Origin: Candidatus Fermentibacterota bacterium
GTDB lineage: Bacteria; Fermentibacterota; Fermentibacteria; Fermentibacterales; Fermentibacteraceae
Length of the DNA: 64,000 bases
Direction of reading: 5' to 3'
Assembly: GCA_002748705.1 (NCBI GenBank)
Contig: PDSZ01000020.1
Span: 62,001-126,000, forward strand
Position 1 is the stretch's first letter. Each line of letters starts with the position of its first letter. The notes below the pieces were generated by a model. It worked only from the letters and a program-made list of their open reading frames with translations, did no database searches and was not told the origin of the DNA. A program made the translations under genes and the position numbers. Below are positions 48,400 through 58,202 of the stretch, one piece after another.

Positions 48400-49433
48400 G
48401 AAAACTGCCATTGTAAGTGAAGAGTTCAGATGGTGATCCCGCTGTCTGTTTCCCGGAGTTTACAATTGAACTGCTCTTTCTCTGCACTTACGCTTTCAGA
48501 GCCGGGTCCCGTCCGCAGATTGGTGTAAATTGCTTTGAGGCCAAGTCCCTTTCCTTAGAATTGAGAATCGGCTGAAACTCTTAATTCAGAGAGGAACCTG
48601 CGCCAATGACAAAGATACCCGTGAGCGATCAGATTGCACAGAGGAGAATGGAACACTTCCAGAATGAGCAGGGCGGTAAGCTCTTTCAGAGCATTCTTCG
48701 GCAGACAGAGCCGGCTGACTAAGCGGTTCCGGTAAATCAGGTTTGAGGTAACCTGTGATGAGAACTATTCAGGGCCTGAACTGCTGTTCATCACTGAGAT
48801 TGACTGTTATGCAGTGGCAGCAGGATGCCTGGAATACCTCTGTGACCTCAGTGGCAATCTGCTTTGTTTCAGGTTAATACGAAATGACTGAGAAAAGGTA
48901 CTATTTCTCAGATAATGAACTGATTCAGTTCTCCGTTGATGGAGAGAGGATTCGCGTTACCTCTCCACTGTAAGCATTTTCAAGACCATGGCGCAGTCAG
49001 AAACTACTGTGAATCCGTGCCGGCAAAGATTACGCTGCCCCTGGCAATGAAATTCCAGCTGCTGCAATCTGTCTGTTCAGTTCTTCTGAACATCTCATTA
49101 AAGGTTCAGATGGAGGGGTTTTCCTGGTAACTGAAGGGGCATTGATCAGGCTCAGGTGGTATAGTACCGTAAGATTCTCCATTGAACCGGAATGGCTGGA
49201 AGGGTACTGCAAAGTCATTTCCGTTATGAAAAGCTCAATGGAGTTTGTGGAAGAGATCTGAGAAGTGATGAAAGAGTTTTCCGGATCAGTTCCGGCAAAA
49301 GGCTTTTGAAGGTTTCTTCAAGGCTGCAGAGGATCTGAAGTGATACATACGGAAAACTGAAATCGAGCAGATGATCCTTCTTCACAGATAGAAACAGTTC
49401 AGAACCTTACAGATAACAACAGGGAGGAATGAC
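48400..49433. other. Decayed coding region without an intact gene
   Basis: About 1 kb with protein-like fragments in shifting plus-strand frames. A 38-codon frame from ATG 48606 reads MTKIPVSDQIAQRRMEHFQN and ends at a TAA near 48720. A 29-codon frame from ATG 48884 reads MTEKRYYFSDNELIQFSVDG; another stretch ending at 49261 reads SDGGVFLVTEGALIRLRWYS then EPEWLEGYCKVISVMKSS; a further piece reads KAFEGFFKAAEDLK. These look like one or two genes broken by several indels. None is recognised. The region ends at the fhs ribosome-binding site (GGGAGGAA). Confidence 0.45.
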
Positions 49434-51110
49434 ATGGCCGGTTTTCCCACTGACATAGAGATAGCCAGCTCGGCGAAGTCCGCACCTATTCAAGAGATAG
49501 CTGCCAAGCTGGGGCTTTCTGAAGAAGACCTGGATCTTTACGGTACCGACAAGGCAAAGGTGCATCTTGACGCTCTGAAGAAAAAAGCCTCAGGGAAAGG
49601 CAAGCTCGTTCTTGTCTCAGCCATTACCCCCACCTCTGCAGGTGCAGGGAAGACAACTGCCACAATCGGGTTGACCCAGGGGCTTAACAGAATAGGAGAG
49701 AGGGCCTGCTGTGCAGTTCGTGAACCTTCTTTAGGTCCTATCTTCGGCGTGAAGGGAGGAGCCGCAGGAGGCGGTTACTCGCAGATTATTCCAATGGAGG
49801 ACATAAACCTCCACTTCACCGGAGACATGCATGCCATAACAGCAGCCAACAATCTTCTCTGCGCTGCGCTGGACAACCATCTGCATCAGGGCAATCCCTC
49901 CAGAATCGACCCTCGTACTGTGAGTTTCCGCAGAGTTATGGACATGAATGACCGTTCCCTCAGGGATACTATCATCGGACTTGGCGGAAGAACCCAGGGT
50001 GTTCCCAGGGAGAGCGGATTCGACATCACCGCTGCATCTGAAATCATGGCTATTCTGGCGCTCTCGAAGGACATGGATGATCTGAAATCCAGAATGAACA
50101 GAATATTCATAGGTCTTACATACGACAGGGAACCGGTCACTGCGGAGCAAATCGGCGTAACCGGCGCCATGGCGATGCTGCTGAAAGAGGCCATCAAGCC
50201 GAACCTTGTTCAGACTCTGGAGGGTAATCCAGCATTTGTTCACTGCGGTCCCTTTGCCAACATTGCCCATGGCTGCAACTCAATACTTGCAACCCAGATG
50301 GCAGTTGCCTTCTCCGACTGGGCAATAACCGAGGCCGGATTCGGTTTTGATCTGGGTGCAGAGAAGTTCTTTGACATCAAGTGTCAGTACGGGGATCTGT
50401 GTCCTTCTCTCTGTGTTCTTGTGGTAACCTGCAGAGCGCTGAAAATGCACGGCGGTTTAAAAAAGAAGGACAGGTCAGGTTCCAATCCGGATGCAGTTGC
50501 TGCAGGGCTTCCCAACATGGAGAAGCACATAGAAAACATAAGGAAGTTCGGGCTTCCGGAAGTGGTATGCCTCAACAGGTTTGCTTCTGATACACAGGAG
50601 GAGCTTGATGTGGTTCTTTCAAGGTGCAGAGAGCTGGGAGTTCCTGTTGCAGTTGGGGATGGCTTTGCCGCTGGAGGAGCAGGAATGGAGGAACTGGCTT
50701 ATCTGGTGAAAAAGAACGCCAGAGACTGCAGCTGTGATTTCAAACCTCTGTACGACTGGAACTGGGATGTCAAGAAAAAGATCGAAACGGTGTCAAGGGA
50801 GATTTACGGCGCAGAGTACATCGATTACACCTCTCTGGCAAAGTCAGACCTGAAAGTAATAAACAGGCTCGGCTACCACAAACTTCCAGTATGCATAGCC
50901 AAGACCCAGAAGTCTCTCTCTGACAACCCGAAACTGCTCGGACGACCCAAGGACTTTGTGGTAACGGTTCGGGAAATAGAAATATCAGCAGGTGCAGGTT
51001 TTCTTGTACCCATAACAGGTGATATCATGAGAATGCCCGGTCTTCCCAAAGAGCCTGCGGCGATGAAAATGGATGTAGACTCTGACGGTAATGTAAAGGG
51101 GCTTTTCTGA
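49434..51110 (+). CDS. fhs: Formate-tetrahydrofolate ligase
   Basis: 558 residues. The enzyme makes 10-formyl-THF from formate, THF and ATP for one-carbon metabolism, often in anaerobes and acetogen-like pathways. The P-loop (TPTSAGAGKTT), GVKGGAAGGGYSQIIPMEDINLHFTGDMHAI, NRFASDTQEE and the C-terminal TGDIMRMPGLPKEPAA are diagnostic. A GGGAGGAA Shine-Dalgarno precedes the ATG. VanW follows after five bases. Confidence 0.97.
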   Translation: MAGFPTDIEIASSAKSAPIQEIAAKLGLSEEDLDLYGTDKAKVHLDALKKKASGKGKLVLVSAITPTSAGAGKTTATIGLTQGLNRIGERACCAVREPSLGPIFGVKGGAAGGGYSQIIPMEDINLHFTGDMHAITAANNLLCAALDNHLHQGNPSRIDPRTVSFRRVMDMNDRSLRDTIIGLGGRTQGVPRESGFDITAASEIMAILALSKDMDDLKSRMNRIFIGLTYDREPVTAEQIGVTGAMAMLLKEAIKPNLVQTLEGNPAFVHCGPFANIAHGCNSILATQMAVAFSDWAITEAGFGFDLGAEKFFDIKCQYGDLCPSLCVLVVTCRALKMHGGLKKKDRSGSNPDAVAAGLPNMEKHIENIRKFGLPEVVCLNRFASDTQEELDVVLSRCRELGVPVAVGDGFAAGGAGMEELAYLVKKNARDCSCDFKPLYDWNWDVKKKIETVSREIYGAEYIDYTSLAKSDLKVINRLGYHKLPVCIAKTQKSLSDNPKLLGRPKDFVVTVREIEISAGAGFLVPITGDIMRMPGLPKEPAAMKMDVDSDGNVKGLF

Positions 51111-51115
51111 GCAAC

Positions 51116-51925
51116 ATGAAACCGCTCTCATCAAGGAACCGGTTCTTCTACCTTCTGTCTGTTTCTCTCAGAAGGTTCAGAAGAAATCTGAAGTGGAGAT
51201 TCGGGAACACCGACTATGCTATGACCAGGGACGCAGACAGGCTGAGTCATTCTGTTGTCAGTCACAAATCCCTTCTTCTGCGGAAGCTTTCCGGAGCTGA
51301 TATGGAACTGCAGAGAAACAAGGTAAAGAGTCTTTCCCTGGCCTGTTCTCTGGTTGATTCGGTTGTTGTCAGACCAGGTGAAACCTTTTCCCTGTGGAGG
51401 CTGGTAGGCAAACCAAGTGCCGGAAGGGGCTTTCTTCCAGGTCTTCAGCTTTCCTTTGGAAACCTTGTCTCGATGTCAGGAGGGGGATTGTGTCAGCTTT
51501 CCAACCTGCTCCACTGGATGGTTCTGCAGACCCCTATGACAGTTGTGGAACGGCACAGGCATGCCACTGATCCGTTCCCTGACCACAAGAGAAAAGTTCC
51601 ATTTGGAACAGGGGCCACAGTGTTCTACAACTACCTGGATTTCTCCTTCAGAAACGATACCTCCTGTGATTATCAGATAAGGGTAAAGACAGGGGACGAG
51701 TATCTTGAGGGAGAGATTCTGTCGGATATGCCTCCGGAGCATTTGTACCGTGTTTACGAAAAGAAGCACCGTTTCGTCAGGAATGGAAGCTTTGTGTACA
51801 GAGAGAATGAGTTGTGGCGTGAAAAAACAGAGGCAGTCTCAGGAAGGGTCGTTTCAGAGGATCTGATAATGAGAAATCGGTGCAGGGTTCTATACGAAGT
51901 ACCGGAAGAGGATATTTCAGGCTGA
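51116..51925 (+). CDS. VanW family protein
   Basis: 269 residues. The VanW core is clear: VVRPGETFSLWRLVGKPSAGRGFLPGLQL, then SGGGLCQLSNLLHWMVLQTPMTVVERHRHATDPFP. No signal peptide is seen. VanW-domain proteins occur in vancomycin-resistance clusters and widely elsewhere; function is unknown and there is no other van gene here. Co-transcribed with fhs by position only. Confidence 0.88.
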   Translation: MKPLSSRNRFFYLLSVSLRRFRRNLKWRFGNTDYAMTRDADRLSHSVVSHKSLLLRKLSGADMELQRNKVKSLSLACSLVDSVVVRPGETFSLWRLVGKPSAGRGFLPGLQLSFGNLVSMSGGGLCQLSNLLHWMVLQTPMTVVERHRHATDPFPDHKRKVPFGTGATVFYNYLDFSFRNDTSCDYQIRVKTGDEYLEGEILSDMPPEHLYRVYEKKHRFVRNGSFVYRENELWREKTEAVSGRVVSEDLIMRNRCRVLYEVPEEDISG

Positions 51926-51984
51926 TCTGTCAGCCGGCAGCACCTTTTTTGTTCTGCGGACAGCTGCTTTAAATTGTAATCAGA

Positions 51985-52015
51985 TATGGCCCGGTGAATC
52001 ATCACCTGGGCCATA
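51985..52015. terminator. Long hairpin between convergent vanW and sulfur flavoprotein gene
   Basis: TATGGCCC-GGTGA pairs with TCACC-(T)-GGGCCATA with a one-base bulge, in the spacer of two converging genes. There is no strong U-tract, so it is a likely weak bidirectional terminator or transcript-end stabiliser. Confidence 0.5.
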
Positions 52016-52202
52016 CCATCTGTTCTGATCAATCTTCATGCAGCGGGATTTTTACCGTTTCTCCATGATGCTTTCCACTTCTGCCAGGCTTAAGACCCGA
52101 CATTTATCCGTGAGCATTCAGCTGCTCTCAGGGAGTATCCCTCAGATTTTGTTCCGGAATTATCTTTTGCCTCTTGAGTCGTTCTGCATTTTGTTCAGAG
52201 AA

Positions 52203-54623
52203 TCAGATAAAGAGTGTTGCGTCGCTCCTTTCGGAGATAGTTGCGAATTCTGCCACTCCTGCAATGTCAATCCCGTCCATGAGTTCTTCCCTCTTGAGTC
52301 CCATGATGTTCATGCTCATTTCACAGGCAACGAACCGGACGCCCATTTCCTTTGCCTGTTTTATAAGGTCTGGAAGGGAATCGACATTCTTCTGCTTCAT
52401 CACATGTTTCATCATAAGAGGCCCTGCGCCCATCATATTCATCTTTGAGAGAGCAAGTTTTCTGGCACTGCCTGGAAGCATCATGCCGAACATCTTTGAG
52501 ATAAAATCCCTGGAACCTGCCTTTTTCCCTGCCTGGCGGAAAACACTCAGCCCCCAGAATGTACTGAATACAGTTACTTCGTGGCCCAGTGACGCATAGC
52601 CTGTGGCAATTATCATTGCTGCCATTGCCTTGTCCATGTCATTGCTGAACATTACGATTGCGGCGCTTTTCCCCGGGGCATTCCGGCGATTACTGCTTTT
52701 TTCATTTGAACAGCCTTTTCTTACCCTGGCCAGGTATACTCCGTTATTCTCCTCCATAGAAAGCAGTTCATTGCCTGTAGACCTGCACCATGCTGGAAGG
52801 TCAGTTGCAAAACCCCTGTCGGTGGCGGTAATTTCCACCTCCTGAGAGGGCTGCAGGTCTTTCATGGCCTTTGTTACAGTAACAATAGGTCCCGGGCACT
52901 GGAGACCATTAGCGTCTATACACTTGCAGGGTTCACAGGCTGCCGCCGGATTGTTTAGTTTTTTTTTTGGCACATCCTCAGCGTTCTTGTATGCGCCTAT
53001 TTCGTTGAACATTTTCCATGTGGCAAATCCCCCTGAGAGATTGGAGACCTTGTAGCCTTTCTGCTTCAGTATTCTCTCTGCGGCATAACCTCTGATTCCA
53101 ACAGCGCAGTAGATAACTATGTGCCTGTCTTTTGGAATCTCGTCTATTCTGTTTCGCAGTTCTCCAAGAGGAATCAGTGTGCTTTCGGGAATGGTTCCCA
53201 GAATGGTTTCCTCTTCTTCCCTTACATCAAGTATGAAACTGTTCTCCGGTATGGAGTCAGGGTAAACCTGTTCAGTTAGCCCTGCATTCATGTTGGCAGC
53301 AACAAAGCCTGCAAAGTTTACTGCATCCTTGGCACTGCCGAAGGGAGGCGCATAGGAGAGTTCAAGCTCTTCAAGGTCATGGATGGTCATGTTGTTTCTT
53401 ATGGCAGTTGCAACAACATCAACCCGTTTGTCAACACCATCAGCGCCTGTTGCCTGCATACCAAGTATTCTGCCTTCTTCTGTAAAGAGAAGCTTTATTG
53501 CCATTTTCGCCCCACCGGGATAGTAGCTGGCATGGCTTACAGGATGTATGTAGAGTTTTCTGTACGGAATGCCGTTTTTCTTCAGCGTGGCTTCATTGAC
53601 TCCTGTGCTTCCTGCAGAGGTATTGAAAACCTTGACAATTGAGGTGCCGTATGTGCCGTTGTAAACACAGTTCCCTCCAAGGGCGTTTTCCGCTGCAATT
53701 CTGCCCTGTCTGTTAGCCGGCCCTGCCAGAGGAATGCTTGTTGCGTTGCCTGTCACAGGGTCAGTGACCTGAACTGCGTCACCAACAGCGTAGATGTCCT
53801 TCTCGGCAGTTTCCATCTTTTCATTTACAACAATGGCGCCCCGGGGGTTTACCTCAATTGCTGTGTTCTTCGCAAGTTCACTGTTGGGCCTGACTCCGGC
53901 AGACATCACTGCGAAATCCACAGGAATGCTCTCGCCGTTGTCAAGATCCACATAAAGTACACCCTTTTCCCTTCTGAAGCCATTAACCCTGCATGATGTC
54001 CGTAGATTTACACCGCCCTGTACCAGTTCCCTTTCCAGAGGTACAGTCATTTCATCATCAAGTGGCGGAAGAATGGTTTTCTGCATTTCCACAAGTGTTG
54101 TATGCACCCCTGCTTCAGCAAGATTTTCAGCAACCTCCACACCGATGAAGCCGCCGCCTACCACAACAGCTCTTCTGCCCTTTTCTATTCTGCCCTTGAT
54201 GATGTCCATGTCCGGAATTGTCCACAAAACGCTTACATCTCTGTCGTCGGCGCCTGGAATAGGGGGCATGAGAGGAGAGGAACCAGGGGAAAGAATCAGC
54301 TTGTCGTAGCTTTCGGTGAATTCTTTTTCTGTTTTCAGGTTTTTAACCGATACAGTGTGATCTCCGGGATTCACAGCGGTAACAAGATGGCCTGTATGTA
54401 TCTTCACATTAAAACGCTCAAAGAAGAGTTCAGGTGTCATGAGCAGAAGACTGTCTCTGCTGGGAATGGTTCCACTGAGATGGTACGGCAGCCCGCAGTT
54501 GGCATATGAAATGTAATCGCCTCTCTCGAACACCACTATTTCAAGGTTTTCATCAAGCCTTCTCGCCCTTGCGGCAGCACTTGCTCCACCGGCGACTCCA
54601 CCGACAATAACCAGCTTTTTCAT
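52203..54623 (-). CDS. CoA-disulfide-reductase-like flavoprotein fused to rhodanese, TusA and DsrE2 domains
   Basis: 806 residues. The FAD/NAD(P)-disulfide reductase part (1-~445; GGVAGGASAAARARR, VVVGGGFIGVEVAE, DIYAVGDAVQV) carries the single catalytic Cys43 in SYANCGLPYHLSG, the CoA-disulfide/NADH persulfide reductase signature. A rhodanese domain follows with its active-site Cys near 508 (YCAVGIRGYAAE), then a CEPCKC linker, a TusA domain (GLQCPGPIVTVTKAM, Cys near 576) and a C-terminal DsrE2-type domain (KSAAIVMFSNDMDKAMAAMI). The chain could pass sulfane sulfur along its thiols for polysulfide or CoA-persulfide reduction. Monocistronic. Confidence 0.9.
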   Translation of the reverse strand: MKKLVIVGGVAGGASAAARARRLDENLEIVVFERGDYISYANCGLPYHLSGTIPSRDSLLLMTPELFFERFNVKIHTGHLVTAVNPGDHTVSVKNLKTEKEFTESYDKLILSPGSSPLMPPIPGADDRDVSVLWTIPDMDIIKGRIEKGRRAVVVGGGFIGVEVAENLAEAGVHTTLVEMQKTILPPLDDEMTVPLERELVQGGVNLRTSCRVNGFRREKGVLYVDLDNGESIPVDFAVMSAGVRPNSELAKNTAIEVNPRGAIVVNEKMETAEKDIYAVGDAVQVTDPVTGNATSIPLAGPANRQGRIAAENALGGNCVYNGTYGTSIVKVFNTSAGSTGVNEATLKKNGIPYRKLYIHPVSHASYYPGGAKMAIKLLFTEEGRILGMQATGADGVDKRVDVVATAIRNNMTIHDLEELELSYAPPFGSAKDAVNFAGFVAANMNAGLTEQVYPDSIPENSFILDVREEEETILGTIPESTLIPLGELRNRIDEIPKDRHIVIYCAVGIRGYAAERILKQKGYKVSNLSGGFATWKMFNEIGAYKNAEDVPKKKLNNPAAACEPCKCIDANGLQCPGPIVTVTKAMKDLQPSQEVEITATDRGFATDLPAWCRSTGNELLSMEENNGVYLARVRKGCSNEKSSNRRNAPGKSAAIVMFSNDMDKAMAAMIIATGYASLGHEVTVFSTFWGLSVFRQAGKKAGSRDFISKMFGMMLPGSARKLALSKMNMMGAGPLMMKHVMKQKNVDSLPDLIKQAKEMGVRFVACEMSMNIMGLKREELMDGIDIAGVAEFATISERSDATLFI

Positions 54624-54706
54624 ATTCTCTCCTGATTGGTAGGGATTTTCATTGTTCAGAATTAAGTTAACAGTGATTATACAAATGGCAGAGCCTGCGG
54701 GACAGG

Positions 54707-55060
54707 CTAATCAAGAACTCCGCTGACTGAAGCGGTTACATGGCTTCCCTGGCTTGTTGCCCTCCTGAACACCTTGCCGTCATCATAAATAGTGACTGTT
54801 ACTGAACCAGTTTCTCCGTTGTTCAAGGCAGCCAGGTAGACATAGTCTCCAGGGTCAGCAGAAATGGTAGTTGACCAGGGAAGGGAAATTCCGGTGAGCT
54901 GAGAAATACCGCCGTTCATGTTTTCATAGGTTATGTCAGCACTTTCTGCTGAACCGGTAACTTCGTAACGAAGCTGAATGGAATAGTCAAACGGGTTTGA
55001 ACAGCCGGTCAGGGCAAGTGAAGTGAAAACTGCCAGCGATAGAATCATCATGCTCTTCAT
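54707..55060 (-). CDS. Small MmpS-fold lipoprotein
   Basis: 117 residues from the ATG at 55060 with GGAGG immediately upstream; a longer in-frame start (55132) lacks a signal peptide and is rejected. Lipobox LALTGC (Cys20). The mature part (RYEVTGSAESADITYENMNG, ISLPWSTTISADPGDYVYLA, VTVTIYDDGKVFRRATS) matches the beta-sandwich pattern of MmpS-like proteins. In mycobacteria MmpS partners with MmpL exporters; here none is adjacent. Confidence 0.75.
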   Translation of the reverse strand: MKSMMILSLAVFTSLALTGCSNPFDYSIQLRYEVTGSAESADITYENMNGGISQLTGISLPWSTTISADPGDYVYLAALNNGETGSVTVTIYDDGKVFRRATSQGSHVTASVSGVLD

Positions 55061-55243
55061 CTCAACCTCCTCCATATTATACCTGCGAAACCTTCTGTGT
55101 TCCACTGTAAGCGAAATGCAGCAGGTTTTCATTCGGCAGAGTTACAGAAAAAGCAGAGGGAATTGCCCGTACAGTGTTCACATATGACAATCCTGTGAAT
55201 CCGGCAGGTAATTTCTCGTATGAGAAACCTTCTGAACCTCTGA

Positions 55244-55867
55244 CTATTTCATTGCAGTGATGTTCAACCAGGTGATCTCCGGTCTTTTCTCTCCGTCTTC
55301 AGTTTCAGTAGCGGCTATTACCTTCATTCCAAGCTCCTCAAGCTGATTTTGCCACCAGTTCAAGGGTTTACAGGTGAACAGTCTCGGGTCTGCTTCTTCC
55401 CTGTGCGGTCCTGGGCCGGGAATGGAGATAAAGAGTATGCCTCCGTGTTCAAGGAGCATAAAACAGTTTTTCAGGGTTTCTGTTATATCTTCCGGAACCA
55501 GATGCATAAGGGTGGCAATGGAGTATATACCGTCAAAGGAACGACCGTTTCGGAGAAGCTCCATCAGCCCGTGGGGAAGGATCAGTTGAGACAGGTCGGC
55601 TGCTATCTCCGGATGTATCCTTGAGGCTTCAGCCAGAATTTCCATGCAGGCGTCAGTTGCAGTTATCTCCCTGATGCTTCCAAATCGTTTCAGAAAAGCC
55701 GCATCTCTTCCTGAACCGCAGCCCAGTTCCAGCAATCTGCTTTTATAACCGAGGTTCTCCTTCAGAGTTTTGTGCAGATCGCTCACATCAATAATCTCAT
55801 ACCTGTAAGTAAGTTCAAACGCCTTTTGCCTGTAGTATCGAATGGTGCTTTCAGAAGCTTCTGACAT
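55244..55867 (-). CDS. Class I SAM-dependent methyltransferase
   Basis: 207 residues. LLELGCGSGRDAAFLKR is motif I; EITATDACMEIL and FDGIYSIATLMHLVPEDI complete a TehB/UbiE-type fold. Substrate unknown. Its start is ~58 bases from the M20 gene stop on the same strand, so the two could be co-transcribed. Confidence 0.85.
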   Translation of the reverse strand: MSEASESTIRYYRQKAFELTYRYEIIDVSDLHKTLKENLGYKSRLLELGCGSGRDAAFLKRFGSIREITATDACMEILAEASRIHPEIAADLSQLILPHGLMELLRNGRSFDGIYSIATLMHLVPEDITETLKNCFMLLEHGGILFISIPGPGPHREEADPRLFTCKPLNWWQNQLEELGMKVIAATETEDGEKRPEITWLNITAMK

Positions 55868-55924
55868 ACTACTTCCTCCTTGTCTCCCATCAACGATATT
55901 ATAAGCAAAGGTTTTCAGTAACAG

Positions 55925-57037
55925 CTACAGAACTATATTCATAAGCTCTCTTATAAGTTCTATTGCAGGCTTGATCATTTGTTCCGGAAAGTCATAATTT
56001 CCGCTGTGCAGTGCCGGGCAGTCTGTGCCGGCACCAAGGCCGAACATTGCTCCCCTGAACTGTGAAGTGAAATGACCGAAGTCCTCAGACCAGAGAAATG
56101 GGCTGGTGAGAGACTGGCAGTTCAGCCCTGTGAGACCTGCAGCTTTTCGTACTGCTTCAGAGCAGGCTTTGTCGTTCACCGTGGCAGGGAATGGTTCCTC
56201 CTGAAAGGATTGAAACTTAATACGGTGTTTTCTGCACAGAGCAGTAACTGTATCTTCTGTGATAACAAGCATCTGTTTCAGAGCTGAATCATCAGGTGCT
56301 CTGAGGGTTGCCATGACTGTTGCTTTCCCTGGAGAGATGCCGAAGGAAGGTTTCCCTGAGTTCAAGTGAGTTACGGTAATGAAGTTACCGTGATCTCTGC
56401 TGCCTGTGCTGTTAAGTGCAGGAATCAGCTCTGCCAGCATGGGAACAGGGCTGTTGCCATTTTGAGGTTCTGCTGCATGGGCTTCCCTGCCTGTGAACTC
56501 AAGCCTTAATCCTGTAGATGCTGAGGCGAAGGGCCCGAATGATGTGACAACGCTGTTCAGGTGAAATCCAGGCAGGTTGTGAAAGCCGAAGACCATGTCA
56601 GGGCTGACCTGCTTAAGTGCCATATCCTTCAGAACTGCTTCAGCGCCTCTGCCTGTCTCCTCTGCAGGCTGAAAGAGAAGAAGCACTGTACCTTTCAGCA
56701 GTGGAAGCTTTTTGAGAGACTCTGCCACTCCTGCAACTATCGCCATGTGCCCATCGTGGCCGCACGCATGGGAGACGCCGGCACTGCAGGAACCATAGGA
56801 AAGGTTCGAGTTCTCATGAACCGGTACTGCGTCCATATCGCATCTTATCAGTATTGTTTTTCCCGAAGAGGCTCCGGTGTATCGTGCAATAAGGCCATTG
56901 CCTCCCATATTCTCCATCAGTTCAGCGGGATTTGTTTCAAGAAGGAAATTTCTCAGGACAGCTGCAGTTCCAGTTTCTCTTCCTGATATCTCAGGATTTG
57001 CGTGAAGCAGCCGGCGAAGTTTTATCAAGCTTGTCAT
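55925..57037 (-). CDS. M20-family amidohydrolase/peptidase
   Basis: 370 residues. The dinuclear-metal ligands are visible in RCDMDAVPV, SHACGHDGHMA, PAEETGRGA and the C-terminal HSGNYDFPEQ, matching IAA-amino-acid/hippurate/N-acyl-aminoacid hydrolases. The first residues (MTSLIKLRRLLHANPEISGRE) are the normal family start. It probably removes acyl groups from an N-acyl amino acid. Confidence 0.9.
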   Translation of the reverse strand: MTSLIKLRRLLHANPEISGRETGTAAVLRNFLLETNPAELMENMGGNGLIARYTGASSGKTILIRCDMDAVPVHENSNLSYGSCSAGVSHACGHDGHMAIVAGVAESLKKLPLLKGTVLLLFQPAEETGRGAEAVLKDMALKQVSPDMVFGFHNLPGFHLNSVVTSFGPFASASTGLRLEFTGREAHAAEPQNGNSPVPMLAELIPALNSTGSRDHGNFITVTHLNSGKPSFGISPGKATVMATLRAPDDSALKQMLVITEDTVTALCRKHRIKFQSFQEEPFPATVNDKACSEAVRKAAGLTGLNCQSLTSPFLWSEDFGHFTSQFRGAMFGLGAGTDCPALHSGNYDFPEQMIKPAIELIRELMNIVL

Positions 57038-57095
57038 GCCGCTGATTCTTTCAGGCGGAGAAGAACCTTCTGAAAAGTGGAATGCGTCTTTGGCA

Positions 57096-58202
57096 TCAGG
57101 AGCCTCCTGCTGCTTCTTCCATCACTTTCAGCATTTTTTTACCTGTATTATCCCAGTTAAAGGTTTTTCCCCACTTCTTGGCGTTTTCAGAGAGTTCAGA
57201 CCTTACTTCAGGGTTCCTTATAAGCTTCTCCAGCGCTTCAGCAAGAGCTTTCGGATTCTGGTGGGGAACCAGATAGCCTGTGATACCATTTCTTACAGAG
57301 TCTCGAAGCCCATCGGAATCGCTGGCTATAACAGGTGTTCCGCAGCAGTTTGCCTCAATGACTGTAAGCCCCCATCCCTCTTTTGCAGATGGGAAGACAG
57401 CCACATTGGCCTTTCTGAGCCAGTGGAGCTTTTCCTCCTGGCTGATGAATCCAGAAAACTCCACGCTTTCCTGAAGGCCCAGTTTGCCTGTGAGGAGTTT
57501 GAGATTTCTTGAGTAATCACCTTCACCGATAACAGTAAGTTTTACCGGAAGATTCTTTTCGTGAAGAATTTTTACTGCCTGAAGCAGGTGCTGAACCCCT
57601 TTGTATTTCTTCAGTCGGCCAAGGAAAATCAGTCTTTCAGTTTCAACCTTTGCAGAAGGGGCAGGTCTGTAGAAGGAAGTGTCGATACCGCAGGGGATAA
57701 CCGCAATCCTCTCTTCTTCAATGCCTCTTCTTACAAGGTCTTTCTTGGTGCTGTCACTGATTGCCGCAAAACGGCATTTGCCGTAAACAGACGGTATGAA
57801 TGATTCAAGAAGGTTTACATAGAGAGCTTTCGGAACAGAAACTTCACGAAAAGCAGTAGTCCCGAAGAGGTGAGGAACTATGGCCAGTACAGGTACGCTG
57901 CTCCATCTGGGGGCAAATACAGGTACTTTGCAAATATCCTCTATGATCAGATCGAAGGAGTTCAGGTTCAGTGACTCACAGTATTTTCTCAGAGTGTAGT
58001 TGTATGAGTACCATTTGCCGTGTCTTCTTATCTCCACTCCGTCTATCTCATCATTATCAGGAAGCCATTCAATAGAGTGTGAAACCTGTGTTACTGAATG
58101 CCCTGCGGCAACAGCTCTCTTCAGTATTTCATGCAGATGGATTTCTGCTCCGCCTGCCTCAGGGTTCTTCAGGTCGCGCCAGTTCAGTGCAAGTATTTTC
58201 AT
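57096..58202 (-). CDS. Glycosyltransferase family 4
   Basis: 368 residues. MKILALNWRDLKNPEAGGAEIHLHEILKRAV is the characteristic N-terminus; LIFLGRLKKYKGVQHLLQAV and the E-x7-E block SAKEGWGLTVIEANCCGTPVIASDSDGLRDSV follow. Its start overlaps the stop of the upstream methyltransferase (ATGA), so these two form a glycan-modification unit, possibly methylating a sugar or lipid acceptor. Confidence 0.9.
   Translation of the reverse strand: MKILALNWRDLKNPEAGGAEIHLHEILKRAVAAGHSVTQVSHSIEWLPDNDEIDGVEIRRHGKWYSYNYTLRKYCESLNLNSFDLIIEDICKVPVFAPRWSSVPVLAIVPHLFGTTAFREVSVPKALYVNLLESFIPSVYGKCRFAAISDSTKKDLVRRGIEEERIAVIPCGIDTSFYRPAPSAKVETERLIFLGRLKKYKGVQHLLQAVKILHEKNLPVKLTVIGEGDYSRNLKLLTGKLGLQESVEFSGFISQEEKLHWLRKANVAVFPSAKEGWGLTVIEANCCGTPVIASDSDGLRDSVRNGITGYLVPHQNPKALAEALEKLIRNPEVRSELSENAKKWGKTFNWDNTGKKMLKVMEEAAGGS

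Noticed and set aside
51116..51925. Part of a vancomycin-resistance cluster
   Set aside because: VanW is the only van-type gene; no vanH, A, X, Y, R or S neighbours are present, and VanW domains are common outside resistance loci.
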